NCBI RefSeq assembly: GCF_007559005.1
Contig: NZ_CP041763.1
Span: forward strand, 1,334,463 to 1,398,462
DNA length: 64,000 nucleotides
Origin: Gordonia zhaorongruii
Lineage (GTDB): Bacteria > Actinomycetota > Actinomycetes > Mycobacteriales > Mycobacteriaceae
Direction: 5' to 3'
Part shown: positions 39,429 to 48,729 of the stretch, piece after piece
How positions within the stretch are numbered: the stretch's first letter is position 1
Layout of the letters: each line of letters starts with the position of its first letter
The notes under the pieces: model-generated
Told to the model about the DNA's origin: nothing
The model's input: the letters and a program-made list of their open reading frames with translations, nothing else
Database searches by the model: none
Position numbers and translations under genes: made by a program

Positions 39429-40322
39429 ATGAGCGCTGCGCCCGGATTCTCCTTCGTCAAAGGACACGGCACCGAGAACGACTTCGTGGTGATCCCCGAC
39501 CCCGAGGTGACCGTCGACCTGACCGCTCCGCTGGTCGCGGCACTGTGCGACCGGCAGCGCGGGATCGGCGCGGACGGCGTGCTGCGCGTCGCCACGGCCG
39601 GGGCCCTCGCTGCCGCAGGGGTCATCGACGCGGTGCCCGACGGTGTGGCTCGCGGTGATTGGTTCATGGACTATCGGAACGCCGACGGATCGATAGCCGA
39701 GATGTGCGGTAACGGAGTCCGGGTGTTCGCGCACTATCTGCGTGCGGCGGGATTCGTCGACACGGACACGTTCTCCGTGGGGTCCCGGGCCGGCGCACGT
39801 CCGGTGGTCCTGCACGCCTGGGACCCCGTCGCCGCCGACGTGAGTGTTGCGATGGGCCGCGTCGAGCTGGGTGGGCGCAGTCAGGTCGAGATCGCCGGAC
39901 GGACGCTGACCGGGCATGCCGTCGACGTCGGGAATCCGCATCTGGTGTGTGTCCTGGACGGTCTGACTCCGGACGAACTCGCAGATCTCGACCTGACCGG
40001 CGGCGCCGTTCTCGACTCCGCGATGTTCCCGCTCGGTGCGAACGTGGAGATCCTCACCCCGCTGGAGTCCACGGACACCGACGTCGACTTCGCCGCGCAC
40101 ATGCGGGTCTTCGAACGAGGTGTCGGCGAGACGCGGTCGTGCGGCACCGGACTCGTGGCCGCTGCGAGCGCAGCTCTGCACGGGATCGGTCGCGAGGACG
40201 GCATCGTGGGGATCACCATCCCCGGGGGCCGGGTCGTCATCACGGTGGCCGACGGTGGTGCCGTCCTGCGTGGGCCCTCGCGGCTGGTCGCCCGCGGCGA
40301 CCTGGTGCCGGGGTGGGCGTGA
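39429..40322 (+). CDS. dapF: Diaminopimelate epimerase
   Basis: DapF converts LL-diaminopimelate to the meso form for lysine and peptidoglycan. The 297-aa protein has both catalytic cysteines in their usual contexts: AEMCGNGVRVFAHYL and TRSCGTGLVAAAS. The N-terminal FVKGHGTENDFVVI is also typical. It lies ten bases after miaA, as in M. tuberculosis (Rv2727c-Rv2726c), followed by hflX. dapA and dapB are in the same window. Confidence 0.97.
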   Translation: MSAAPGFSFVKGHGTENDFVVIPDPEVTVDLTAPLVAALCDRQRGIGADGVLRVATAGALAAAGVIDAVPDGVARGDWFMDYRNADGSIAEMCGNGVRVFAHYLRAAGFVDTDTFSVGSRAGARPVVLHAWDPVAADVSVAMGRVELGGRSQVEIAGRTLTGHAVDVGNPHLVCVLDGLTPDELADLDLTGGAVLDSAMFPLGANVEILTPLESTDTDVDFAAHMRVFERGVGETRSCGTGLVAAASAALHGIGREDGIVGITIPGGRVVITVADGGAVLRGPSRLVARGDLVPGWA

Positions 40323-40381
40323 TCGGTCGGCTCGGATGACCGTGCCGGATAATCGAGGTGCGTTCCGGGTGGTCGGCGGGG

Positions 40382-40387
40382 CACAAT
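40382..40387 (+). promoter_or_regulatory. Candidate hflX -10 box
   Basis: CACAAT lies ten bases before the ATG at 40398. The predicted start leaves only about four bases of leader. Confidence 0.3.
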
Positions 40388-40397
40388 GGTGTCTTGT

Positions 40398-41828
40398 ATG
40401 ACTGAACTCAATGAAACCGACCAGCAGACGCCGACCATCGGCGAGCTCGCACTCGACGATCGTGCATCACTGCAGCGCGTCGCGGGACTGTCCACTGAAC
40501 TCGATGACATCACCGAGGTCGAGTACCGGCAGCTGCGACTCGAGCACGTCGTTCTCGTCGGCGTGTGGATGTCGGGAACCGTGGCGCAAGCGCAGGCGAG
40601 CATGGCGGAACTCGCGGCCCTCGCCGAGACGGCTGGGTCGCAGGTCCTCGAGGCGCTCTTCCAGCGGAGGTCCAAACCCGATCCAGCGACGTATCTCGGG
40701 TCCGGAAAGGCGCGCGAGCTTCGCGAGGTGGTGCTCGCGACCGGTGCCGACACCGTCATCTGCGACGGCGAGCTGACACCGGCGCAGCTGACCGCACTGG
40801 AGAAGGTCGTGAAGGTCAAGGTGATCGATCGGACGGCCCTGATTCTCGACATCTTCGCTCAGCACGCCACGTCGCGCGAGGGCAAGGCCCAGGTGGCGCT
40901 CGCTCAGATGGAGTACATGCTGCCGCGGCTGCGCGGCTGGGGCGAGTCGATGTCGCGCCAGGCGGGCGGTCGCGCAGGCAGCAACGGCGGCGTGGGCCTG
41001 CGTGGTCCCGGTGAGACGAAGATCGAGACCGACCGGCGTCGTATCCGTGAGCGGATGGCTAAGCTCCGCAAGGAGATCCGCGGAATGAAGACCGCCAGGG
41101 TGGTGAAGCGAGCAGCGCGCCATCGTGGTGGGGTCCCTGCGCTGACCGTGGTCGGATACACGAATGCGGGTAAGTCGAGTCTGGTGAATGCGATGACGGG
41201 CTCCGGCGTTCTGGTGCAGGACGCGCTGTTCGCGACTCTGGACCCGACGACCAGGAGAGCTGAGCTCGCGGACGGGCAGGAAGTGGTCTTCACCGACACC
41301 GTCGGATTCGTGCGGCATCTGCCGACCCAACTCGTCGAGGCGTTCCGCTCGACTCTCGAAGAAGTGGTCGACGCCGACCTCCTGGTGCATGTGGTGGACG
41401 GCGCCGATCCGTTCCCGGACAACCAGATCTCCACGGTTCGCCGGGTGATCCGCGACGTACTCGACGAGGACGATCGCCCCGCACCGCCGGAGATCCTGGT
41501 GATCAACAAGGTCGATGCCATCGACGACGTTCGCATGACCACCCTGCGCGCGGAGTTCGACGGTGCGAGATTCGTCTCCGCGCGGACCGGGGAAGGTCTG
41601 CCGGAACTGTTCGAGGCCATCACCGAGCAGTTGGAGCGCAACGACGTCGAGGCGACGTTGCACGTGCCCTTCACCCGCGGCGAGGTGATCGCCCGCCTGC
41701 ACCAGCAGGCGCACGTTCTGTCGACCGAGCACAACGAGGAGGGCACCCGCCTGGATGTGCGGATGCCCTCGTCGCTGGCCGCGGAACTGGCCGACCTCAT
41801 CGTCACGCCGACGGCCGCCGGCAGCTGA
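40398..41828 (+). CDS. hflX: GTPase HflX
   Basis: HflX is a ribosome-associated GTPase that splits stalled ribosomes after stress. The 476-aa protein has the HflX N-terminal domain (YLGSGKARELREVV) and the linker GGRAGSNGGVGLRGPGETKI. Its G domain has GYTNAGKSSLVNAM, DTVGFVRHLP and NKVDAIDD. The ATG at 40398 fits a short leader after CACAAT; an ATG four codons upstream is possible but lies within that box. The stop meets ptsH, which is convergent with no gap. Confidence 0.95.
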   Translation: MTELNETDQQTPTIGELALDDRASLQRVAGLSTELDDITEVEYRQLRLEHVVLVGVWMSGTVAQAQASMAELAALAETAGSQVLEALFQRRSKPDPATYLGSGKARELREVVLATGADTVICDGELTPAQLTALEKVVKVKVIDRTALILDIFAQHATSREGKAQVALAQMEYMLPRLRGWGESMSRQAGGRAGSNGGVGLRGPGETKIETDRRRIRERMAKLRKEIRGMKTARVVKRAARHRGGVPALTVVGYTNAGKSSLVNAMTGSGVLVQDALFATLDPTTRRAELADGQEVVFTDTVGFVRHLPTQLVEAFRSTLEEVVDADLLVHVVDGADPFPDNQISTVRRVIRDVLDEDDRPAPPEILVINKVDAIDDVRMTTLRAEFDGARFVSARTGEGLPELFEAITEQLERNDVEATLHVPFTRGEVIARLHQQAHVLSTEHNEEGTRLDVRMPSSLAAELADLIVTPTAAGS

Positions 41829-42089
41829 TCAGTCGGCGTCCAGGTCCTGCTCGACCATCGCGGCGATCTGGTCGACGGCGGCCTGATCGTCGCCGTCGAC
41901 GACGATGCTCGCGCCCTTCTCCGCACCCAGTGTCATGATCATCAACGCGCTGCCCGCGTCGACGGGATCACCGTCCGGTAGGGCCAGAGTGACCGGGCTG
42001 CCGAGGGCGGTGACGGCTTCGGCGATCAGCGTCGCGGGCCGGGCGTGCAGTCCGACGGCGGATCCGACGGTCACGGTGGTGCTTGGCAT
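41829..42089 (-). CDS. ptsH: Phosphocarrier protein HPr
   Basis: HPr carries the phosphate from enzyme I (PtsI) to the sugar-specific EIIA domain. The 86-aa protein has the active His15 in VGLHARPATL and a serine in the regulatory-site region (about Ser47, DAGSALMIMTLG). The ATG at 42089 has a GAAAGG-type Shine-Dalgarno sequence. It lies 63 bases after fruA and is the last gene of the fruR-fruK-fruA-ptsH run, as in C. glutamicum. Confidence 0.96.
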   Translation of the reverse strand: MPSTTVTVGSAVGLHARPATLIAEAVTALGSPVTLALPDGDPVDAGSALMIMTLGAEKGASIVVDGDDQAAVDQIAAMVEQDLDAD

Positions 42090-42152
42090 GAGTGCTGCCT
42101 TTCTCTTCGTACTTATGGTCATGCTCGGGGTCTGACTCGGATCGGGCGACGC

Positions 42153-44261
42153 TCAGGCGGCGGCCGGTGCGGATGATCCTTCCTCCGCCTCTTCTCCTTC
42201 TGCGGTGCGGGGGCGCACCTGCTTGGCGGCGATCACGGCTACGGCCGCGACCACTGTTCCCACGACGATAGCGATCAGGAACTTCCACCACGTTCCGTTC
42301 ATGGCGAACAGCACGAACACGCCGCCGTGCGGTGCGCGGAGCTCCGTGCCGAGCGCCATCGACAGACCACCTGTGACCGCACCGCCGAGCATCATCGACG
42401 GGATCACCCGCAGCGGGTCGGCGGCGGCGAACGGGATCGCACCTTCGGAGATGAACGATGCACCAAGCAGCCAAGCTGCCTTGCCGTTCTCCCGCTCAGG
42501 CTCGGTGAACAGGCTCGGGCGCAGCAGAGTCGCGAGGGCGAGAGCGAGCGGCGGAACCATGCCTGCGCCCATGACGGCGGCCATGAACTCCCACTGGCCG
42601 ACACTCGCACCGGCAGTGCCCAGGCCCGCGACGCCGACTGCGTATGCGGCCTTGTTCACCGGGCCGCCGAGGTCGAAGCACATCATCAGGCCGATGACTA
42701 TGCCGAGAACGATCTTCGAGCTGCCGGACATCGAGTTCAATTGGTCCTCGAGGGTGGTGTTGACCCAGGAGAGCGGTCCGGCGAGCAGCATGAACATGAC
42801 CACGCCGACGATGAGCGTGCCCACCAACGGGATGATCACCACCGGCTGCAACCCGCGCGCCCACTTCGGGAGCGGCAACTTGGAGAGCCAGAGGGCGACC
42901 ACGCCGGCGATCAGACCGCCGACGAGTCCGCCGATGAAGCCCGAGTTGACGGTCACCGCGATGACGCCGGCGGTGAAACCGGGCGCCAGTCCCGGCCGAT
43001 CGGCGATCGCGTACGCGATGTAGCCGGCGAGCACGGCCACCATCAAGCCCATCGCGGTGGAGCCGATGGCGAAACTGACGCCGCCGATGTACTGACTGAG
43101 TCCACCGGCCGGCAGGTCCCACAAGCTGTTGTTGAGTGCGACGTACGCGCCGTTCGACATGTCGGGGGAGAGATCGCTGTTGCCGATCTCGTAGCCCGCG
43201 ATGAGGAAGCCGAGCGCCATCAGGAGGCCGCCCGCCGCGACGAACGGGATCATGTAACTGACACCGGTCAGCAACGCCTGCTTGAGTCGGCTGCCGAGTC
43301 CGGCGCCCGCGTCGGCGGACGATGCGTCACGGGCCCCGGCGTCGTCGGCATCGTGCGCCGAGACGGTTCGTGTGTTCGGATCGCTCGCGGCCGATACGGC
43401 TTCGGTGATCATCGTGTCCGGTTGGTTGATCGCGCGCTTGACGCCCGACTCCACGAGCGGTTTTCCGGCGAACCGCTCCCGGCCCTTCACCCCGACATCG
43501 GAGGCGAAGATCACCGCATCGGCGTCCGCGAGTTCCTGGTCGGTGAACGGAGTGGTCCCGCTCGATCCCTGGGTCTCTACCGCGAAATCGACGTCGGCTC
43601 GCTCGGCGGCCAGCTTGAGTGCATCGGCGGCCATGTACGTGTGCGCGATCCCGGTCGGGCAGGCGGTGATGGCGAGGACGGACGTGCGGCGGGAGGCGGC
43701 CCCGGTCATCGGTGCGGCAGCCGGTGTCCCGGTCGCTGCTGTCCCTGTCGCCGGTGTCCCATTCGCTGGCGTCTCCGCAGCCTTAGTATCTGCGGCTTTC
43801 GTGCCCTTCGGGGCCACCGCGTCGGTGACGAGGTCGACGACGGCCACGTCGCTCTCGGCGTCACGGAGACTCTGCACGAACTCCGGGCGCACGAGAGCCC
43901 GGGCCAACGCGCTCAGGACCTTCATGTGCTCGCTGCCCGCACCGGCAGGGGCGGCGATCAGGAACACGATGTCAGCGGGTCCGTCGTTCGCTCCGAAGTC
44001 GACGGGTCGGGACAACCTCGCCATGGCGAGGGTCGCCGTCGTCACCGACTCAGCGCGGGCGTGCGGGATGGCTATGCCGCCGGGGAGACCGGTCGGTGAA
44101 CTCGACTCGCGGGTCAGTGCCCCGTCGATCAGGTCGGTCGGGTCGTCGGTGCGACCGTCGTCGCCGACGAGACCGGCGAGGCGGCGGATGACGGCTTCTG
44201 CGTCGTGGCCTGCATCGGTGTCGAGGAGCACCAGGTTCGGCGCGATTATCGGTTGGGACAT
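42153..44261 (-). CDS. fruA: Fructose-specific PTS enzyme IIABC
   Basis: FruA imports fructose and phosphorylates it to fructose-1-phosphate. The 702-aa protein is ordered IIA-IIB-IIC. IIA has the phosphorylated histidine in GGIAIPHARAES (about His67). A Thr/Ala/Gly-rich linker follows (about 150-190). IIB has the cysteine in ACPTGIAHTYMAADAL (about Cys201). IIC has about eight to ten membrane helices and ends in an acidic tail. The ATG at 44261 has GAAGAGG; a GTG at 44330 overlaps the fruK stop and is an alternative start. Its partners HPr and enzyme I are encoded alongside. Confidence 0.95.
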   Translation of the reverse strand: MSQPIIAPNLVLLDTDAGHDAEAVIRRLAGLVGDDGRTDDPTDLIDGALTRESSSPTGLPGGIAIPHARAESVTTATLAMARLSRPVDFGANDGPADIVFLIAAPAGAGSEHMKVLSALARALVRPEFVQSLRDAESDVAVVDLVTDAVAPKGTKAADTKAAETPANGTPATGTAATGTPAAAPMTGAASRRTSVLAITACPTGIAHTYMAADALKLAAERADVDFAVETQGSSGTTPFTDQELADADAVIFASDVGVKGRERFAGKPLVESGVKRAINQPDTMITEAVSAASDPNTRTVSAHDADDAGARDASSADAGAGLGSRLKQALLTGVSYMIPFVAAGGLLMALGFLIAGYEIGNSDLSPDMSNGAYVALNNSLWDLPAGGLSQYIGGVSFAIGSTAMGLMVAVLAGYIAYAIADRPGLAPGFTAGVIAVTVNSGFIGGLVGGLIAGVVALWLSKLPLPKWARGLQPVVIIPLVGTLIVGVVMFMLLAGPLSWVNTTLEDQLNSMSGSSKIVLGIVIGLMMCFDLGGPVNKAAYAVGVAGLGTAGASVGQWEFMAAVMGAGMVPPLALALATLLRPSLFTEPERENGKAAWLLGASFISEGAIPFAAADPLRVIPSMMLGGAVTGGLSMALGTELRAPHGGVFVLFAMNGTWWKFLIAIVVGTVVAAVAVIAAKQVRPRTAEGEEAEEGSSAPAAA

Positions 44262-44326
44262 GACGTGTGCCTCTTCGTCGGACGGACTATCGGGTCGGCG
44301 TGATGCGGAGCTGGGTGATCGGGTGT

Positions 44327-45274
44327 TCACAGGAGTCTGGTGACGGTTGCTCCCGCCTGGTCCAGAAGGTCGGGTGTCGGGGGAGTGGTGCCGTGCAGGG
44401 CGGCCGCCGCTGAGCCGTAGGCGACCGCGCTGCGGAGCCGGTCGGCGGGGTCGGTGCCGCGGCGGTGCGCGATCAGATAGCCGGCCAGTGACGAGTCGCC
44501 GGCTCCGACGGTGCTGCGGACGCGGACCTTCGGGGCGGTGGCGAACCAGACACCGCCGGAGTCGGCGAGCAGCGCGCCCGCGGCACCGAGCGTCGTCAGG
44601 ATCGCGCCGCCGGTCGTCGCGGCGAGATCAGCGGTCGCTTCAGCGGCCGCGGACGGGTCACCGTTCGTCGCCGCCGACTCCAGTTCCGCCGGGTCCGCAC
44701 CGGTGAGCTCTGCGAGTTCCTCGGCATTGGGCTTCATCAGTCCAGGCCGTGCACCCGCCACCCACCGCAACGGCGGTCCCGAGGTGTCCACCGCGACGGC
44801 GATCCCAGCGTCCGAGAGCCGACCCACCAGGTCCGCATACCAGGACTCGGGAAGTCCGGGCGGCAACGAGCCGCACAGCGCTATCCAGTCGGCGCCGGCG
44901 GCACGCGCAAGGACGGCATCCGTCAGGGCGGCTGCCGCCGCTTCGCCGAGCGTCGCGCCAGGCGCGTTCACCTTCGTCGTGATGCCGTCCGGGTCGGCGA
45001 TCGTCAAGTTCACGCGCACGTCACCGTGCACGTCGAGGGCCGCGTGGGGGAGACCCGCCCGGTCCAGATGAGCGAGGAAGGGGTCGCCCGCTCGGGCCGG
45101 TATCACTGCGAGCGTGTCCAGGCCGGCTGCGGCGACGACCCGGGAGACGTTCACTCCCTTGCCGCCCGGCTGATCGTGGGTTCGCAATGTCCGGTGCACG
45201 CCTCCCGGTCGGAGGGGGCCGTCGATCTCGGCGGTGCGATCTATGCTCGGGTTCGCGGTGACTGTGACGATCAT
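44327..45274 (-). CDS. fruK: 1-phosphofructokinase
   Basis: FruK phosphorylates fructose-1-phosphate to the 1,6-bisphosphate for glycolysis. The 315-aa PfkB-family protein has VTANPSIDRTAEI at the N terminus, the PfkB signature region GGKGVNVSRVVAAAG and the catalytic STVGAGDSSLAGYL near the C terminus. The ATG at 45274 overlaps the fruR stop (ATGA). The next gene, fruA, supplies its substrate. Confidence 0.95.
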   Translation of the reverse strand: MIVTVTANPSIDRTAEIDGPLRPGGVHRTLRTHDQPGGKGVNVSRVVAAAGLDTLAVIPARAGDPFLAHLDRAGLPHAALDVHGDVRVNLTIADPDGITTKVNAPGATLGEAAAAALTDAVLARAAGADWIALCGSLPPGLPESWYADLVGRLSDAGIAVAVDTSGPPLRWVAGARPGLMKPNAEELAELTGADPAELESAATNGDPSAAAEATADLAATTGGAILTTLGAAGALLADSGGVWFATAPKVRVRSTVGAGDSSLAGYLIAHRRGTDPADRLRSAVAYGSAAAALHGTTPPTPDLLDQAGATVTRLL

Positions 45275-46041
45275 GCGACAACCACCTCGACGTCGTGGTT
45301 GTTGAGGGCTTCGGTGAAGACGGGGTCGATCCCATCGTCGGTGATCAGGACGTCGACGTCGTCGATCTCGCCGAATCCGACGAGTTCCTGACGATTGAGC
45401 TTGGTCGAATCGGCGAGGACGACGACCCGGTCGCATGCCGCGATCATCGCGCGTTTAGTGGCGGCCTCGTCGGGGTCGGGGGTGGACAGGCCGTGATCGG
45501 TGGTCAGCCCGTTGGCGCCGATGAACCCGACACTCACGTGCAGCCTGCGGAGCGCCTGCACGGTGTCGGTGCCGACGGCTGCCTGGGTCTTCGGACGGAG
45601 CCTGCCGCCGACCAGGATGACGGTCGAGCGCGCCAGGCCGGTGAGTGACGAGGCGATCGGGACGCTGTTGGTGACCACGTGCAGGTGCGCATCGCCGGGG
45701 AGCGCCTCGGCCGCCTGGAAAGTGGTGCTGCCCGCGTCGAAGAGCACGGCGCCTCCGGAGTCGGGAACGAACTGCTGAGCGGCTCGACCGATCGCGCGCT
45801 TCTCGGCACTGCGGGCGGCTTCACGGGAAGCGAGGTCGAGTTCGTCGACCACGGTGGCCAGATCCGGCCGAACGGCTCCTCCGTGAACACGAGTCAGGAG
45901 CCCCGACCGCTGCAGAACGGCGAGATCGCGTCGGACCGTCTCCCCGGTGACGGTGAAGCGCTCTGCCAGATCGTTGACCGATACGCGGCCGCGGCCACGG
46001 ACATCGTTCGCGATCGCTCGTTGGCGCTCATCTGCGTACAT
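45271..46041 (-). CDS. fruR: DeoR-family regulator of the fructose genes
   Basis: FruR represses the fructose PTS genes until a sugar phosphate is bound. The 256-aa DeoR-type protein has an N-terminal helix-turn-helix with VSVNDLAERFTVTGETVRRD (about 19-38). The effector domain includes GAVLFDAGSTTF and IGANGLTTDHGLSTPDP. The ATG at 46041 has an AGAGAG sequence upstream. It diverges from ptsI over an AT-rich spacer with an inverted repeat that may be its operator. The inducer (probably fructose-1-phosphate) is inferred. Confidence 0.88.
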   Translation of the reverse strand: MYADERQRAIANDVRGRGRVSVNDLAERFTVTGETVRRDLAVLQRSGLLTRVHGGAVRPDLATVVDELDLASREAARSAEKRAIGRAAQQFVPDSGGAVLFDAGSTTFQAAEALPGDAHLHVVTNSVPIASSLTGLARSTVILVGGRLRPKTQAAVGTDTVQALRRLHVSVGFIGANGLTTDHGLSTPDPDEAATKRAMIAACDRVVVLADSTKLNRQELVGFGEIDDVDVLITDDGIDPVFTEALNNHDVEVVVA

Positions 46042-46094
46042 CGTGTCGGCTCTCTGCTCTGTTCTCCCGGAGTGATCGGGCACATCGAATGTTG

Positions 46095-46111
46095 ATTGAT
46101 GTGGGATCAAT
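46095..46111. promoter_or_regulatory. Inverted repeat in the fruR-ptsI spacer
   Basis: ATTGAT-GTGGG-ATCAAT is an exact inverted repeat. Wider half-sites TGATTG (46093-46098) and CAATCA (46114-46119) form a second dyad over the same spot. The spacer is AT-rich compared with its surroundings. FruR is the obvious candidate binder. Confidence 0.5.
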
Positions 46112-46165
46112 TGCAATCAGCCTTTATTTAGACCCGTTTGGGGTGGCTTAGTCAAGTATTTCTTG

Positions 46166-46171
46166 TAATCT
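46166..46171 (+). promoter_or_regulatory. ptsI -10 box (leaderless type)
   Basis: TAATCT ends seven bases before the ptsI ATG, with no Shine-Dalgarno sequence between. The predicted start is one base before the ATG. Confidence 0.55.
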
Positions 46172-46178
46172 GTCTCAC

Positions 46179-47879
46179 ATGTCGCAACTCAATCCTTCTG
46201 GAGCCAATCCCTTCGGGGCCGACGTGGTGGTCACCGGCACGCCGGTGGTCGGCGGACTCGCGTACGGACCGATCATCCGCGCAGGCGACAGGCCGTCGTT
46301 CGACACGTCGGCGCCTGAGGTCGCGGCGGATCAGCGGGATCAGGAGGCTCGGCGGTTCGTCGAGGCGGCGGGTGCGGTCGGCGATCGACTCGCAGGCCGT
46401 GCCTCAAGGAGTACGGGAGTCTCGGCTGAGGTCCTCACCGCCACTGCGGGTCTCGCGCGTGACCGGGGATGGATCGGAGCGGCATCCAAACTGATCGCGG
46501 CGGGGACGCCGGCGCCTGCCGCGGCCGCGGCGGCCACGGAGCAGTTCGTCGAGTTGTTCACCAAGCTCGGTGGTCTGATGGCGGAGCGTGTCACCGATCT
46601 CCGCGACGTACGCGACCGGGTGATCGCCGAGCTTCTGGGACTTCCCGAGCCCGGAATCCCGACGCCGGAGGTCCCGTCGATTCTCTGTGCGGACGACCTG
46701 GCCCCTGCGGACACGGCCGGGCTCGATCCGTTGCTCGTCGTGGGCCTCGCGATGCGGCTCGGCGGCCCGAGTAGCCACACGGCGATCATCGCCAGGCAGC
46801 TCGGCATTCCGTGTGTGGTTGCGGTATCCGGTCTCGAGGAGATTCCCACCGGTGCACTCGGATTCGTGGACGGTGCCGCGGGTGCCATCGGTGCTTCGCC
46901 TGACGAGCAGCTCATCGCCACAGCCGTGGCGGAGGCGAAGGAGACGGCGAAGGCGATCGCGGCGTGGCGTGGTCCGGGCCGCACGGCAGACGGTGAGGCG
47001 ATCGCGATCCTGGCGAATGTCGCAGACGGTGCCTCTGCGCGCGCCGCAGCTCAGGGGCAGACCGAGGGGGTCGGTCTCTTCCGGACCGAGCTCGCCTTCC
47101 TCGATCGCGAGCAGGAGCCGACCCTCGAGGAGCAGACCGGGCTGTACCGGGAGGTCGTCGACGCGTTCGCCGGATCGAAGGTGGTGATCCGCACGTTGGA
47201 CGCCGGATCGGATAAGCCGCTCCGATTCGTCTCGCATCCCGACGAGCCCAACCCCGCGATGGGGGTGCGCGGAAACCGGATCGTCGCAACGCATCCAGAG
47301 GTCCGGGACGGTCAGCTCGACGCTCTCGCAGCGGCGGCGCAGGGGTCGGAATCGATCCCCTGGGTGATGGCGCCGATGATCGCGACGGTGGCGGAGGCGC
47401 GAGAGTTCGCCGCACAGGTCCGCGCTCGTGGGCTCGTGCCCGGGGTGATGGTGGAGGTGCCGTCGGCGGCGATCATGGCCGAGGCGATCCTCGCCGAGGT
47501 CGATTTCGTGTCGATCGGGACGAACGATCTCACCCAGTACACGATGGCCGCCGACCGAATGTCTCCCGAGCTCGCCGGGCTCACCGATCCGTGGCAGCCA
47601 GCGGTGCTGGCGCTCATCGACATCGTCGGCAGGGCCGGGGCCCGGCTCGGCAAGCCCGTCGGCGTGTGCGGAGAGGCGGCCGCCGATCCGTTGCTGGCCT
47701 GCGTGCTCGTCGGACTCGGTGTGCGGTCGCTGTCGGCCGCTCCCGCCGCAACGCCCGCGGTCGGCCTCCGGCTCAGTGGGACCACCGGAGAACAATGCCG
47801 CGAGGCCGCTCGTGCGGCTCTCGCGGCATCCGGTGCATCGGCCGCGCGGGACGCGGCACGCGCAGTGCTCGGAAGTTAG
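46179..47879 (+). CDS. ptsI: PTS enzyme I (PEP-protein phosphotransferase)
   Basis: Enzyme I takes phosphate from PEP and passes it to HPr. The 566-aa protein has the N-terminal HPr-binding and phosphohistidine domain, with the active His200 in [19 protein letters not shown]. The C-terminal PEP-binding barrel has [26 protein letters not shown] and the cysteine loop [10 protein letters not shown]. It is transcribed away from fruR. Its stop overlaps the lexA stop on the other strand. Confidence 0.97.
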   Translation: MSQLNPSGANPFGADVVVTGTPVVGGLAYGPIIRAGDRPSFDTSAPEVAADQRDQEARRFVEAAGAVGDRLAGRASRSTGVSAEVLTATAGLARDRGWIGAASKLIAAGTPAPAAAAAATEQFVELFTKLGGLMAERVTDLRDVRDRVIAELLGLPEPGIPTPEVPSILCADDLAPADTAGLDPLLVVGLAMRLGGPSSHTAIIARQLGIPCVVAVSGLEEIPTGALGFVDGAAGAIGASPDEQLIATAVAEAKETAKAIAAWRGPGRTADGEAIAILANVADGASARAAAQGQTEGVGLFRTELAFLDREQEPTLEEQTGLYREVVDAFAGSKVVIRTLDAGSDKPLRFVSHPDEPNPAMGVRGNRIVATHPEVRDGQLDALAAAAQGSESIPWVMAPMIATVAEAREFAAQVRARGLVPGVMVEVPSAAIMAEAILAEVDFVSIGTNDLTQYTMAADRMSPELAGLTDPWQPAVLALIDIVGRAGARLGKPVGVCGEAAADPLLACVLVGLGVRSLSAAPAATPAVGLRLSGTTGEQCREAARAALAASGASAARDAARAVLGS

Positions 47880-48547
47880 ATCCGCCGGAGGACGGTCACC
47901 ACCTTGCCGAGGACGGCTGCGTCGTCACCCGGGATCGGCTCGAAGTGCTCGTTGTGCGGCATCAGCCAGACGTGGCCGTCCTTGCGCTTGAAGGTCTTGA
48001 CGGTCGCCTCGCCATCGATCATGGCCGCGACGATGTCGCCGTTCTCGGCGACGTTCTGCTGACGCACCACGACCCAGTCGCCGTCGCAGATCGCCGCGTC
48101 GACCATGGACTCGCCGACGACGCGGAGCATGAAGAGCGACCCCTCGCCGACGAGTTCCTTCGGCATCGGGAAGACCTCTTCGACCGCCTGCTCGGCGAGA
48201 ATCGGACCACCGGCGGCGATACGGCCGAGTACCGGCACGAAAGTCGGGGTCGGGAGCGACTCGGCATCACTGTCTGCGGGCGGGGTCCTGCTGTCGTCGC
48301 GCACATTGACCGCTCGTGGACGGTGCGGATCGCGCTTGAGGAGTCCGCGACGCTCCAAGGTGCGCAATTGGTGCGCCACCGACGAGGTGGACGTGAGTCC
48401 GACGGATTCGCCGATCTCGCGGATGCTCGGCGGGTATCCGCGCTCGCGAACCGACTTGCGGATGACCTCGAGCACCTCCCGCTGACGCTGTGTCAGCGAC
48501 GCCTCCAGCGTCGCAGTCGAGAGCAGGGGATCGGGCGTATCGGCCAT
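47876..48547 (-). CDS. lexA: LexA repressor
   Basis: LexA represses SOS genes and cleaves itself when RecA is activated. The 223-aa protein has an N-terminal winged helix with [19 protein letters not shown]. The cleavage bond lies in RIAAGGP (Ala112-Gly113), and the catalytic pair is Ser147 (VGESM) and Lys184 (ATVK). A purine-rich AGGAAGGA precedes the ATG. Its promoter overlaps an SOS box at 48633-48648, so it is autoregulated. The neighbouring divergent gene is a LysM protein of the SOS division-arrest type. Confidence 0.97.
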   Translation of the reverse strand: MADTPDPLLSTATLEASLTQRQREVLEVIRKSVRERGYPPSIREIGESVGLTSTSSVAHQLRTLERRGLLKRDPHRPRAVNVRDDSRTPPADSDAESLPTPTFVPVLGRIAAGGPILAEQAVEEVFPMPKELVGEGSLFMLRVVGESMVDAAICDGDWVVVRQQNVAENGDIVAAMIDGEATVKTFKRKDGHVWLMPHNEHFEPIPGDDAAVLGKVVTVLRRI

Positions 48548-48607
48548 CGTCAGTCCTTCCTCGGTCGTGCTATTCGCGTTCGAACATCGGTGTCCGATCT
48601 GGTCCCC

Positions 48608-48636
48608 AGATTAGTCGAATAGATCACAGAACTCAA
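48608..48636 (-). promoter_or_regulatory. lexA promoter
   Basis: On the minus strand, -35 TTGAGT (48636-48631) and -10 TAATCT (48613-48608) are separated by 17 bases. The -35 box lies partly within an SOS box. Confidence 0.65.
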
Positions 48637-48648
48637 ACAATTGTTCGA
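48633..48648. promoter_or_regulatory. SOS box between lexA and the LysM gene
   Basis: TCAAAC-AATT-GTTCGA matches TCGAAC-N4-GTTCGA in 11 of 12 positions. It overlaps the lexA -35 box. Confidence 0.8.
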
Positions 48649-48680
48649 CGTGTTGCTGACTTTGTCGGAGCCGTGGTGTT

Positions 48681-48686
48681 TACTAT
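48681..48686 (+). promoter_or_regulatory. Candidate -10 box of the LysM gene
   Basis: TACTAT directly precedes the second SOS-like site; the predicted start is about base 48693. LexA bound at the site would cover it. Confidence 0.4.
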
Positions 48687-48716
48687 CGAACAAAGGTTCT
48701 TCGAACAAGCGATCGA
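48686..48716. promoter_or_regulatory. Two overlapping SOS-like sites before the LysM gene
   Basis: TCGAAC-AAAG-GTTCTT (48686-48701) and TCGAAC-AAGC-GATCGA (48701-48716) share one base. They match the LexA consensus in 10 and 11 of 12 positions. Together with the box at 48633 they make three sites in 84 bases. Confidence 0.6.
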
Positions 48717-48729
48717 ATGGGAGTCTCTG

